Made by a program: the position numbers and the translations under genes. 64,000 nucleotides of DNA, taken from contig CM072156.1 in the NCBI GenBank assembly GCA_036850595.1, forward strand, positions 6,379,441-6,443,440, given 5' to 3'. Shown here in pieces: positions 1 to 12,470 of this stretch (position 1 is the stretch's first letter; every line of letters starts with the position of its first letter). The notes beneath the pieces were generated by a model. The model was given only the letters and a program-made list of their open reading frames with translations, had not been told where the DNA came from and searched no databases. Origin of the DNA: Rhyacichthys aspro (lineage: Eukaryota > Chordata > Actinopteri > Gobiiformes > Rhyacichthyidae).

Positions 1-514
1 GATTTGCTAACATATTGGATTGTTTTGATCGTATAAACCTGAGACCGCTCGGGAAACAATGCACAAACTGAACTTTTAATGAAACATATCTCCACAAATG
101 GTCTGATATTGAAAGTGACATTTTTCAAGTGAGGCTACGACACTACAATTCAGAAGTGGCATTTATTTTCTACCACTTTTACTGGAGCCTGTCCCTTCAC
201 TCACATTTATTCAATATGTCCACTTTAGATTCACCAGTTCACCTATACGTGCATGTTTGTGGTTTGGTGTAAGAATCACAGTAACAACCTGAAGAATAAA
301 TCGACTTTAAAACTTGTAACATCAGTCAACACACTTTGTCTGTCTTCATTAAACCTCTGTCATTATTCCTACTGTTTAAAATGTCTGTTTTGATCAACCC
401 ATGGACCCCTCCTGACTCCAGTTCCTCTCACTCAGATGAACTGTTCCTGACATTATCATGGACTATATTCATATACATTCTCATTCACTTGTTCATGTGA
501 TGGACTATTTGTCA
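1..514. other. Intergenic DNA, nothing recognised
   Basis: AT-rich sequence with no long reading frame, recognisable domain or clear repeat. It leads into the teleost repeat tail that follows. Confidence 0.5.
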
Positions 515-776
515 GTGACTGTCCTGGACACATCTATTGCGCGGCCTGTCCGTCCTGGGAGTGGATCCTCCTTCTGTGGCTCTCCCTGAGGTTTCTCCTT
601 TTCATTTCTGGGTGTATTTTGAGTTTTTCCTCTGATCCTGATGGAGGGTCTAAGGACAGGGGATGCAGCTTGTTCATCCTGTATATTAACTGTCTTTTGT
701 TTTTGTGAAGCCCTTTGAGGCAATTGTTGTTGTGATGCTGGGCTATACAAATAAAATTGAATTGAATTGAAATTGA
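515..776 (+). repeat. Teleost dispersed repeat, 3' tail of a retroelement type
   Basis: The stretch has the wording of a very common fish repeat: a 'gtccgtcctgggagtggatc' block, then 'ggctctccctgaggtttctc', a 'gagggtctaaggacagggga' block, and 'aagccctttgaggcaa' shortly before 'gggctatacaaataaaattg'. It ends in short ATTGA iterations, which is how many fish non-LTR retroelements terminate. The two small minus-strand reading frames here are incidental. I recognise the family by its wording and not by a database match, so the class (LINE 3' end or non-autonomous derivative) is tentative. The left edge is approximate. Confidence 0.6.
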
Positions 777-1004
777 TGGCATCAAAATGTAAAACAATAG
801 TTAATAGAGTGCATCTTAACAGTAATCTGGCCAAAAAGTTCAATTTCCAGAACGTGGAGCAAATGGACACAGATTAAACTACCTCTGAATGCAATTGGAC
901 AGACATAGAACCAATCAGAGAACAGGGGCAGCACAAACACACAACATAAACTTCCTTTGGACCGACACCATTTGAAAAACAGAGCATCACGTAAAGCCCA
1001 CAAC
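777..1004. other. Spacer, nothing recognised
   Basis: Only a short minus-strand frame is open here, and it has no domain or repeat signature. Confidence 0.4.
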
Positions 1005-1115
1005 ATGTTTGTGGCCTATTTGATATAGTCAGGAAAGGAAACAGGGCAAATAACTCGAGCCGGAAATCAATCCCGGGTCGCCTGAATATGAGGTATGCGC
1101 TCTAACATGTAACAT
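1005..1115 (-). repeat. Decayed tRNA-derived SINE
   Basis: Read on the minus strand, the sequence has a tRNA-like head. 'TTAGAGCGCATACCTC' resembles an A-box/D-arm half, and 'CCCGGGATTGATTTCCGG' resembles a degenerate B-box/T-arm (GGTTCGATTCC). It continues as 'TTTGCCCTGTTTCC' and 'ATCAAATAGGCCACAAA', close to the body and tail of common fish tRNA-derived SINEs. A functional tRNA is excluded: the T-loop is degraded and no pairing 7-bp acceptor stem is visible. Boundaries are approximate. Confidence 0.55.
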
Positions 1116-2613
1116 TTCCGATAATCAGGTAGGGTCAAGCTCACTCCAGTAGGTTTAAGTGGGAGGAGTTCCAGAGCCACTTCACATTAAGAGTGCATTG
1201 TGGGAATTTTTGTTTAGTTTTTTTTTATTTTTTTATTTCCAGTTATACTTTTTGTATTTTTGTATTTGCATTGTATTTTTTTAAGCAAAACTGTAACTGG
1301 GGTGTGACGAAATACAAATCCCATGAGACGAGATGAGACTTGAGATTCCCGAGAGCAAGAGAGGATGTTGACACCATTTCGAGGCGTGGCTCATTAAATC
1401 TGTGGCTGTTCTGTGTCTTTGCAGAGTTTTGATGTTAGCCTCAGTGTACAGAATTGTTTTCTTACTATGGTCACATCACTTTGTCTTATTTCTACTGGAA
1501 AAACAAAATATTGCCTCACAGATGGTTTAAAAGAGGAGGAGACATCTTGAATTCTAATTTCACTCTCATCAAGCTGATATCACCAGACAGCTTTTCACCT
1601 TGATGAGAAATCTTGTCATGTTTTGATCTTGCAAGATTTTGTGGCACGAGATCAGACTGAAGAAAGGAGAAATAGAAATTGCAATCTGCCATGCTTCCAA
1701 AAACGTTTAAATTATATTGCATCCGCAGTATCTACAAAGAGAGTCTGTTTATCCTCTTTCTGACATTTTATCTTAATGGCAGGAAGTAGTGACGTAAATG
1801 GCCTCACATAACACAATTTTAGTGCCATTTATCATCAATTAGGTCTCACTCTAACTTTTCTGGCTTTTATCATTTTCTTGTAATCTTCTGTTAGCACCTT
1901 TTAAAGTATTTATCTGCCGCTGCTTTTCTTTTCTACCTTTCTACCGACTGCTTGATCATTTCCATGTTCTCATTTAACATGCAGCTCCATTGCTTTTATA
2001 AACGGGTCTTAAAATGTAAAACAAGAAAATGAGGCAGGGCTCTTTTTGACAAAATCTGGGAGTGTCAAAGTCGAAGTTTCACCTCTGCTCTCCCCGACGA
2101 TAATTGAAGCTTTAAGCCACAACCACTGTGTTATATAATCGTCGCTGCTGAGTGTCAGACAGAGCGCCAAAAGGGCCACATTAAATCGTGTTTTACTGCT
2201 TTCATTTGTATTCCACAGAGAATGTTAGCCTCGGGTGCTGCGAAGGCAAACTGTGGGCCTCTGCAGCTGACCTTATAACCGCCTTCACAAGGATCATCAA
2301 GAAGATACAAGTCTGCTGTGGAAAACAAAAGCAGCTGTATTTGGATAATTTCATGTGAGCACACACTTAGATAAAAACTTGAAATCACAAGCTGTACGTG
2401 TAGGGTGACGAGTCGTCCCGGTTTAACTGGGCCGCTGCTGATTAGAAGCCCCTTGTCCTTTCTCCCGACGGATATCTACAAAAACACTCAAATGTCCTGG
2501 TTTCTCCCTCTTCCTGTCCAGAATGTCCCTATTATTAAACAATCATAAAGACAGAGCAGCATATTGTGTTTGCAGCTCATTTGTCTGCAGACTGTCTGTG
2601 TGTCAATCACAGA
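1116..2613. other. Intergenic, no gene
   Basis: The block contains a T-rich tract near 1210-1265 and a purine-rich 'gagacgagatgagact' segment near 1326. A loosely similar, partly inverted sequence lies near 1605-1655 ('gcaagattttgtggcacgag'). This could be an old inverted-repeat DNA element, but I cannot pair the ends convincingly. No coding signature is seen. Confidence 0.4.
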
Positions 2614-2627
2614 GTTACCATGGCAAC
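2614..2627. promoter_or_regulatory. Consensus RFX X-box
   Basis: GTTACCATGGCAAC matches the palindromic X-box consensus GTHNYYATRRNAAC at every position. X-boxes bind RFX-family factors and are typical of ciliary and neuronal regulatory DNA. No promoter or exon is recognisable next to it. A 14-bp match can occur by chance in a genome of this size, so function is inference. Confidence 0.45.
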
Positions 2628-4811
2628 GGCAATATTAGCCAATTGAAAAAGATCAACAGTGTTCCTCAGATCTGTAGCTCAATAAGTGGGAGACTATTGC
2701 TAAGGGCTCCTTCTCAGCGTCCACAGTTTGATCTGTCATCAGCTGAAAAGAAAGCTGCAAGTACAACTGTCTAATCATAAAAGTACTGGGGAATAAATAT
2801 GTGTGCTTTTATTTGTATATTGAATTTTCCATCAAACACGGTAGAAAGGATGTATTTCTTTGAAGTGAAATAATTTTACTGGTGTTATATTGATTGTAGG
2901 CGTGTCCCAGTTTTGAGGCTGAGAAAAATATGGTCACTCTACTTATGTGTGTTCCAGTATCTAATATGTACTTGTCTAATGTCTATGCATTTGACCTAAA
3001 TGTAGATTTTTCATCTTAAGCAGATTAACAGTGTAATGAGGAAGCACAAATCCTAAAACAATACGTAAACATAAAACAAAACGCTATTTGGTTTTCTGTA
3101 CAAGCCCAGTATACATGACGTTATGTCAACATGTGCGTGGGTATTTTTAAAAATGGATATTTAAAAAGGCATTTAAAAATATCTATCTATCTACCCAACA
3201 CAGCTGTAAACACGCTCAAATGTCAAACCACTACATGATGATACACAACATGGCAGTACCAGAGAGCAATATCCTGTCTTATTAATAATATTATTTTTAA
3301 TAGACATAAAGTGCCTATTAATTGTTTATGCCTAAAAATATAAGAACTTACAATAAGTTATATATGATTATTTGTATTTTGTTCTAAATCTAAAGCCTGG
3401 TCCCCAGACACTATTAATGTTAATGTAATTACCTTGGATATTACACAAACCTTTTTGAAAACGGTCTTTACATAAATGTGTTTAACAGATTTGCTGAGAG
3501 TCTTGACCCTGGAGGAATATTTTATGATGGTGGGCTTATTTTAGATTAGATTACATTAAACATAACAATAACCCTAGCCATCCAGAGACTTTTTGCCTTT
3601 AGCCTTTAGCTGGTGTTGCCTAAATGCTCGTATTCACCACTTGCGAATGAGCTGCGTATTCACTGACAGCACACACCTTTTGCAGAAATCATCATGTTTA
3701 TGCAGAGTTTACAAGTTTTGGTGGCTGATCGATTGAAAATGTATTACGTTAATAGCCAGAATGCACACACAAATCATGTTGGCTACAAACAATAAAAGTC
3801 CATTGCATCAACCGAGGCCTGTCGAACTTCACAGATTTACTGCAGAAGCTTTTATTCAGAGTCGGAGTTCCGGTGGCAGAGTTTGGGACGGCCGCCCCGG
3901 TGGAGATTAGTAAGCTGTGTGTGAAATGATTTGCCGTGTGGGTCAGTCAGAGAAGCAAACATGCCACTCACTTGTCTGCCTACCTTGTGTTTGTCTCAGC
4001 GAGGATTGTCTGCTCCTACATGAGCCTGGCACGTCGACACGAGAAGCCCAGTGTGTGTCGGAGTGGAGGAGTGTGCACGTCTGTGGAAATCTGTGTGTGC
4101 CCACCGCCGACCACCGCCGAGACCGTTCAGTTGCAATCATGAAGCGGGAGCTGGGTTTGACAGACTGACAGACAGGAATGATGTGATGAAAATTGCCTTT
4201 GACCACCTTTGTTTTTCTCCACCTACAGCAGCGGGAGACACGCCGTGACAGACAATCAGCCGTCAACAGCTGTTCGCCGCTGCTGACTTTACGTTTCTAT
4301 TTGACTCTAAGCGTCTTTAGAACTATTTTAGTCGCTCCAGCCTTTTGTGAGTCACAGTAATCGATCTAATTGTCTTTTTTAAGCAAACGTTTCAAGATCT
4401 GCGGGAGCTGAGGCTAAATCTGCGTGACTACTGTTTAGATCAAAAGTGCACCATGCAGTTTCTATGTAAACTTTACTATTTTATTGTAGAAAGTACTTTT
4501 TTTTACAATTTCTTACTTTACATTTGATCAAAATTACACAAAGGTGATCTCTCAGTGTGTTTGGGAAAGTTCTTGGCTCAAGTAAAGGAGATGAAGTATG
4601 GTCTTGATCATGAGTGGTTAGGACAGGCCAGGAGACTGACACATGAACTGATGTGTGATGTTTCTGTTTAAGAGGGATCTGAGTCGTTGGTTGAAGTTCT
4701 TCACTGATTGTCATGAGTCTTGTGAAGGACAAAGGTCTTAGATACAAGCAGCTGAAGTTAGTTTTCTTCTGCAGTGTGGCTGGGTGCTCACTTAGACATG
4801 AGTTTGGTCAC
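2628..4811. other. Intergenic, no gene
   Basis: AT-rich DNA with a short (ATCT)n run at about 3181-3192 and a GC-richer patch at about 3860-4260 in which several overlapping frames stay open on both strands. The frames have no recognisable domain and no splice structure I would trust. Confidence 0.4.
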
Positions 4812-5016
4812 CAGGAGGAGCCAGCTGAGGTGGCTTAGGCATGGGGAGGTATTCTGGGCATGGCTCACCGGGGAATGCCCCAGGGTTGACCCAGGACAAG
4901 GCACTGGCCTGAGAATGCCTTGGTTTTTCCCTCCAGCTCCAGTGTCTGTAGAGAGCGAAGTCAGGCATCTGATTAAAATGCTGGTCCCTGATAAGTGGAA
5001 GAACACAGATGGATGT
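4812..5016 (+). mobile_element. Rex3/RTE-like LINE, 3'-terminal fragment
   Basis: 'aggaggagccagctgaggtg' opens a stretch with the order and wording of the C-terminal end of a common teleost RTE-clade LINE: a gcttaggcat…ggggaggt…ctgggca segment, 'ccccagggttgacccaggac', then 'gataagtggaag' and 'gatggatg'. In intact elements this part encodes the end of the reverse transcriptase ORF and finishes in GATG repeats. The copy is 5'-truncated, frameshifted and internally shortened. It is one of four copies of this type in the window. Confidence 0.8.
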
Positions 5017-8000
5017 AAACAAAGCAAGACAGCCCTCACTCTCAGACATAACAGATGCATTCTGTCACTGAACTGGAAAGTCTTATAGACCATCATGTAA
5101 AAAGTGGTTTTAAACTTCTGACAAGGGATATATTACTTACAAAATGATTATTTCTGTTTAATGACAGTTTTTGTGCATTTGACTGAAGGCTTACCATCTT
5201 GTCACCACAGTGTCTTATTGTCTGTAATAGAGACTGTAATAGTAAAAAAAAAACCCCAGAAACCAAAATAATTTGTGCCACTGAGCAACTTCCAATTAAA
5301 AATCAGAGGTGGTCAAGTCTGATTTGCTTTAGAAGTGGGCACAAAACAAGTCTGTGATGCTTTAATGACTTTAGACTGAGGAGTTTGCAAATGAATAACA
5401 TCCAGATGAACTCTCAAAAAGGCAGGTGGCATTTAATGGGACAATAATTGATCGCATTCTGACTTGTCTCCCAGCAAAGCCATTAAATCTTAATTTGGGT
5501 CTGCATTTCAAGCACATATGCTTGACATAGTGCCACTGCTAATGTATTCTGTGGCTTGGCTGGCTCTAAATTACACAGCTCCAGCCACTGGCAGCTCTCA
5601 CACTGGTGCAGCTCTGATTTTAGCCTCTGTTCTAGCATCAGACCACTACCTGCCTCTGAAGAGTAATTCATAGTGATTAAGGCTGTTTATTAGTCTCATG
5701 CTCCAGACAGCCAGCCCATAATCAATCACACACATTACAAGTCCAGTACAGAGTGACAAGAAGAATTACACCTCTGATCCCTCTCCATTCATGCTGTAAT
5801 ATTTCTTCGTACATTTGGAAGTGCAGGCTTTTTAAACAGTGTGTTTAAATCCACTTAACATTTATTATTCAGTTCTTTGTGATAAAACAGTGGCTAATAC
5901 TAAAAGTGCTTTATGTTTGCAGCACTGGGGTTTTATTGAAGTGCACAACAATTTATTCTTCTTGCTTCCTTGCCAATGCCTCCTCTTCCAAAGACATAGT
6001 GTGTCATCTTGTCACTCTAAAATGCTCCATGGTCCAGGTTCACACACAGGACGTGCCACAGACCTACAGTTAACCCTGTGGACAATGACTGCGGTGTTTT
6101 TCATTCACAAAGTTAGAGCTGACCCAATCTAAACAAGAACACATGCACTGGTGTGAGACGCTTGCTCCATGTGACTGTTTTTCCCCAAATATCGATTCTC
6201 TATCATCCCTTCAATAAAAAGCAGTGTTTATCCTCCTCTTTTAGTAACTCTACCACACGTGAGTTGTTAATGTGCCGACCGTGACCTGAACTGTGACGCT
6301 TGAGTGAAAATGTCTCTTTAGTTTTGGGTTAAATAAGGACAACAGAGAGATAAGGAGTTGACACAGAACGCTGCTGATGTGTTTCTTTAAATCACTGTGG
6401 GGCATGTGCTGAGTCATTCGAGGATAAGACGGGCCGACGGACACAAGTTTATATATTACACTCTGGGAAAGAGAACTAGCTCAGTATCATCCTCTATCGC
6501 TTGGACAAGAAAACACGCTCCATTACTTTCACATCCAAATGTTTTTATTTGTGTTTTCTCGTCTGGTTTGCGGCATCTTCACTTTTTCCTGTGTTACCTA
6601 TAAGTATATACAAACTTTGAGCTGTTATGGCAAACATGCATAATTATATCTTTTCAAATGTTGTTTACTTGGTGTTGCTGATGATGGCAGGCCTTACACT
6701 GCTTGTTTTGTAAACTGCACTTAAAGGTTTGCTGAGCACATAAATGGCCCCAAAAACCCTTGAACCAGAGTCTTATTACTCTTACATTCATCTTCAGCCT
6801 CAATTATCTGGAAACTGAATGAAATGTCTTTTTATTTCTCTGAGCACTGAGCAGTAATAATGAAGCTACGTGGTTAATTAGCCTTATGTTGAAGTGATTT
6901 GTTATGTTTCCAGTGTTAGGGTTCAAAAATAAGTCTTAGCCTCTGTATTCTCCTCAGTTTTTGTTGCGTGTGCACAGCGTTGGTCGTGTTGGGTAGTACA
7001 GAATGTAAAATAGAGAAAATCATTTTAACAGGGGGATGTATCCCACTTATACATCTTGAGTATAACATTATTTTATGTTTGTAGCGCTTTTGTAATGGAA
7101 AATAACTGCTGCTTTGTGAACCTTGCACCAATTTGATGTAATTTGCTCTCACTTATTTTGAACAACTGGAAAACGGTCATCTACAAACTCTTACAGTCCA
7201 TGCATCAAATATCTGTTTTTCTATTCTTTCCAAAGAGTTTATGTGTTTAAAAGACAATTTCTTCTCCGTAACACTTTTATTCACTAAAACTGGGCTCATC
7301 TGGGATTATTTTAGTGAGAGATTTGGTCTTGATGGCTTGGTCTTGTTCTGATGGTGAGACTTTTCAGATTCTGTGCCTTTGAAACGTACCAGTCTGTCAT
7401 TTATGCTGCATTACCCGGGTTAAAACTCTTCCTCAAAGCCAAACTTTCCCTGAAAAAAGCACTTTTCTGATTCTCAGGGATTCCTGGGGCTGTGTGCTGG
7501 TGTATCAAGTGGTGCCATTGTCTATGAAATGCTTTTTAAGAGATACGTGAAAATACAAATAACACAGATTACCAGGCATTTTCTTACTCAGTTAATAAAC
7601 TCCTGGTAATAAAAGTTCTTGGAAATGTTGGTGGAAAAGGAGCTCGACCGACCCTTAACAGATGCTGAGACAGACATTCTTTTAAGCTTTTACGCTTTTT
7701 AAGGCTTCTCTGGTGAAGAATAAACATTTCCTTGAAGTCATTATCACGTTGTTGTTGGTTTTCATCCAATAAGAATATTAGAAATGATAAATAATTCAGC
7801 TGTCAAGGCCAAGACAAGGGTAGAACTAAATACGTGTGTTTCATAGACAAACGTTCTCTAACAAAAGTGGATAGGATGGAATATGAAACAACCCGAGGCT
7901 CGCTGGAGTGATGGAAAAAAAGCTTTGAGCGGAGGAGGCTTTTACTGATCCATAAATCAAGTGTTCTTTGAAAATATTAGTTACATACATTTGATCTAGG

Positions 8001-11000
8001 ATTAGATATTTAGGGCGATGATGACTCACTGGTTTATTAAACTTTGAGAACAACAACAGGCTCGATGCAGATGAGAATGTTCTAAGTTTTAACAAAGGCC
8101 AGGAGTTGACTTTTATTCCAGAGGTAAAAGAGTTTCTGTGCGGTCTTATCTGACTATAAAGAAGAAAGTATAACTCCAGTTTGACCTGAGTCGTGCCTTT
8201 GTGTCTGTCGCAATCACTTCCACTCCTGGTCCTCATTTGCAAATGACTCACAGCTCTGCCAACCGTTTAGGTTCAACACATCGAGGTGCTCCTAATTTTC
8301 AGTGCCTTAGGCGTTTATGCAAATGAGAACATTTCTAATTGCACAGCATAAAATGTAATTGTGCGCTTTAAACCCCCCTAATCCAGAAATATTTCCTCTC
8401 TGGTTCTATTCATTTAAATGTGCTGAATAAAAGCGACAGGTAGACTAAGTCAGAAGGAGCTTGAGGAGAAGAGCAGCTCACCATCAAAGAACAGGGTTGG
8501 CTGTTTGAAGCTGGATGCAGTCACTTCCTGTTTTAGAAAATGATAGTACACTCTGACTAAAAGCTCCGGCACGTGGCAGCAGCAGTGCCCCCTGCTCTGT
8601 CCTGATGTCTCCACAGAAAAACACAATGCTTCCTTTCCTATCTCACACTTCAAGCTGCACATAGTATATTTAGACGACGTGGTTTGAAGTTAATACTCTA
8701 AAATGGAGCCGGATTGACGTGTTTTTGATTTGGTGAGGTCTGAATCACATGATGAAGTGGAGTGCTCTGGCTCTGAATAAATGCAAGTGGATGGGCTGAG
8801 TGGGAGCTTTGAGTCATACAGAGAGTCTTCATAAAAAGCTCCCAGTGCAAACATGATGGCACAGAACAAAGACAGACGCTGCTGTTTGAAGCCTGACAAA
8901 GTCCTTCTCCCACCCTTTTTTAGGGAAAGGCGAACCTACAGCCCAATGAATGATGCTATCTCTGACTTTATGTCCAGATTTAGAAATGCTCCTCCAGGTG
9001 AATGTCCTGGTGCGCTGCAGGAAGCTACAATAAAAAACAAGGAAGAGGATCAATATAAAACAAGCTTGTCTGTTGTATGAGTCACTGTAGGAGCACACAA
9101 AAACAGCTTTGTCCAGGCCTCATCTATTTCCTCGACTAAGAAGTAGTTTGAACAAAAAAAAAATGTCCAGGGGGGCTTTCATTATGATGGAGAGCAGCTT
9201 GTTTCACTGTTTTTCCATGAAATATAAACTGAAAAAAGTCCAATTTACAAACATGGAATAAAGGATGTATTTCCATCTCCCGTTGAGCAAATTCACAGCG
9301 AGATATGAGACTTTGACTGTTGCTTATTTTACTTTTTTCAAAAACAACTCATTTATTACTTTTCTGCCAAACAGTTTTGTTTCTGTTTCTAAACAAGTTA
9401 AATTTCCGTCTTTTGATATTGTCACCATAAATTGTCATAACATAATCTCTTTTAAATGTCCCAATAAACCAAAACACAGAATAATACACATGCGACTAAA
9501 GTTGAAAGGTCAAGTGAAGTCAAAATGGCTGTACATTGGCGTAACTGGCATTGGACTGTCATCCTTCACAGTTCATGCATAACTAATACTTGAGACAGCC
9601 TCTAATGGTAAATTTAGAGCATGATTCAGACGGTGCTGACAAGAGTATTTGCACAGTTTACTTCAAATGTGAGAGAACGATACACTTTCTTTAACTTCCA
9701 GGTTTCTTTGGGGACACTGCGCTCCAAATGAAATGCTAATCTCTTTATTTTTGTGCTAAAATGTTCAGTAATCAGTGAGTCTAAATCAGCGTTCTAAAGT
9801 GGGTCACATAGATACGCAAAATCTGAATCACTCTAAAGAAAAAAACAGTCCTTGAAATGTGACCCTCAGCTGTTCCTTTTTATTCTCACGGTTATGATTA
9901 TGAAATGCAAAAGATGTCATTCTTTTCCACGCTGCTTTGTGAAGTCATCTTCCACACGTCTCTCAAAAATGTATTCCCATCCCGAATAGGCTTATGTAAT
10001 AAAAACAAACATGGCCGAGGGAGAAGTGCTTTGTTTACTCAGTAATGTATGCGGTGAATATTGATGGTGAGAGGTCATTACGCCCAAAAAGTCTAATCCA
10101 TAGTTATGTAAAGACAGACGCCTGGTTTCTTGTCACGTCATTTACGTTATGCACGTTCAGCACATAAGCCTCTGATTTATTTTGTCATTTCTATAACAAA
10201 GCTGACCACTGGAGAGTATATTAACTATAATGGCTTGTGTGCTGTGCCTGATATAATCCCTCTGTGTCTTGTTTAGAGAAGGTGCTGCAGGCTGGTGACA
10301 CTAAAGTTAGGGTTCAGCTCTGTTTCTCACGCTGAGGCGGCACTTTTCTCATCAATACAGAGTCCAGTCTGCATATCTAATGAGCCGACTACACTCAAAG
10401 TATTTGATTAGATGTTTAATTAAGGCTCTAGAGAGGGCAAACAACTTTTATTTTGTGAGTTAAGGGGAATTCTCTCGTCTGGATTTCACCTCATGATGCT
10501 CCTGTTGTAAACTGTATGGTGAATAGTGGAACCTTGAAATGTTGCTGTCTCTGGGATTATTTCTAATTAGTTTGGGTTAAAGTTTTATGTGAGGCTTTTC
10601 AATGATGATACGGAGTGTGACTCAACAATCTTTTTTTTTCCGTGTAAATCCTATTGGTGGTTCTTTTTATCCTCTGGAGCAGTGAGCGTGCAAAGCCAAA
10701 GCAACAAACCATTATTGTCACCGTTAATGACTCGTTCTAGACTCAGTGCTGACTCCAAAACAAACTCAAATCTAAGAACCAGCACGATCTGAAAGTCCAC
10801 ACTAGACTTTTTGAGTTTAAAGAAGTGGGACAGCTGTCAGTTTAAAAATAAAACTTATTGTTACTCTGAGTTGTACCCTTTGTAAACTGAATTATATCTG
10901 ATAACTATTTGTGATGCAATGCTATGATCAGAGTCAGAACATCTTAGGGAAGAGCAAATAGTGCTTAAGGTCACTTTATTCATAGCCTATGTGTAAATTT

Positions 11001-12179
11001 TGTGTCAGGTATTGGTTGCAGGTACCTCATCAAACAGCTGTGAAACACATTGTTTTTGAGGTTATTGACGTGAGCATGAACCTGCAGGGCTACCGTAGTT
11101 GTTAGCAACAGATGCGGCAATAAACTACACACTGGCCATTTTAAAATGCAGACTTTCAGGTCTTGTTAGCATATTATTAACAGAGCTATCACGCTAACCA
11201 TTATGAAAGTATATGTGATTACATTTATTATATTTGTGTCACAAGCGTTCTTCAATTCATTTTGTCCTAAATTTCATCCACATTTTCTGTCATCTTTGAT
11301 ACTTTTTGTGCAATGTACCTTATCAAATTTAAAGCCATGACGATCACATTTGGTATTATTGATTAATCTTTTGTTGTCAGTATTCAAAATTGTTACTGTG
11401 ACAAGTGCTTAATCCTTTATTCCTTTATTGACATAAACTAGAATAGGCAAGTTTGAAACTGTGATTCCCCAAAACACCCAAGAAATCATAAAATAATGTG
11501 TTTATGGACTTGGACTGTAAGTGATTGATAGTACCCCGTATATTTGAAAAAATCAAATCAAATCACTAGAGTCCAGTAAGTCTATAAAACCATGTTCAGA
11601 AATGTAGTTATAGCTATAGCCGATTTAGTAAGTGATGCTAACAACCAGTGAGATTGCTGTAAATATCATACCTCATTATTGAAACACATGATCGAGCATC
11701 TTCTTAAATGCCGTAATCATCTAACAATAAACTTTCAGAAATGGAAAAAATAAGACTGGAAAAAGACTTTAGAGAGATTTTTTTGAATGAGAGTCATAGA
11801 AAGCCAGGATTCTTGGAGCTAACCCTCACTTTGTTTTCAGCTACTCATTATTTGATCCACTGTTTCAACTGTCTGTGTTTTATCTCAGATGAACCCTGGA
11901 TAATTGACCTTTGTGACCTTATTCTTCAACTAAGCACCTTAACAAATACAGACAGCACTCGTCTGCTCAGTCGCCCTGAGAAATAAAAGTGTGCATTCTC
12001 CTTCCATCCATATCATATATTTGTTTGTATCTTCCTCATACCTCCAGAGACTTTTCCATTTGCCCTGCCCTGACTCCTCTTGACCCCCTCCTCCACCCCA
12101 TCAGTCGTGCTCCTTCACATCTTCACTCCTCCCTCCTGCTCCTCTGCTGCCCTTCTTTCCATTCGCCTTCAAGTGTGAA
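5017..12179. other. Gene desert, no exon recognised
   Basis: About 7 kb of AT-rich DNA with only short chance reading frames. Minor points are an octamer ATGCAAAT at 8317-8324 and short poly-A and poly-T tracts. I see no confident repeat, RNA gene or coding exon. Conserved noncoding elements could be present but cannot be identified from one sequence. Confidence 0.4.
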
Positions 12180-12470
12180 ATGAGAGCGCAATGAGTTGAC
12201 TTTGAGAGCCGGGCGGATGAGGGCCAGTGCTCTGTCACAGGAGAATGATCTTAACAGGGCCCGGCTGTCTGCCCCCTCCTCGTCCTCGGCCCTGCCACCT
12301 CTCGACAGTCTCCACACCACCACCCACGCCGCGCTTCATCCGTCACAAAAACCTTTACAGTGACACAGGGACCAGGAATTTGTCCGTTATCGATCACTAT
12401 CAAACCAATCATCCGGACGGCGGAGGGACCGGCTGCTACAGTGGGCTGTCTCTCTGAGGGGCCCCGATAA
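12180..12470. other. GC- and CpG-rich island in AT-rich desert
   Basis: This segment is clearly richer in G, C and CpG than its surroundings (for example cggatgagggcc, 'cacgccgcgcttcatccgtc', 'catccggacggcggagggac'). Frames are open on both strands, but none shows a domain and there are no paired splice sites I would defend. It may be a small CpG island, a conserved noncoding element or a remnant of an old gene or repeat. Confidence 0.3.

Noticed and set aside
1058..1110. Functional tRNA gene
   Set aside because: The B-box is degenerate and the acceptor stem does not pair; a SINE remnant explains it better.
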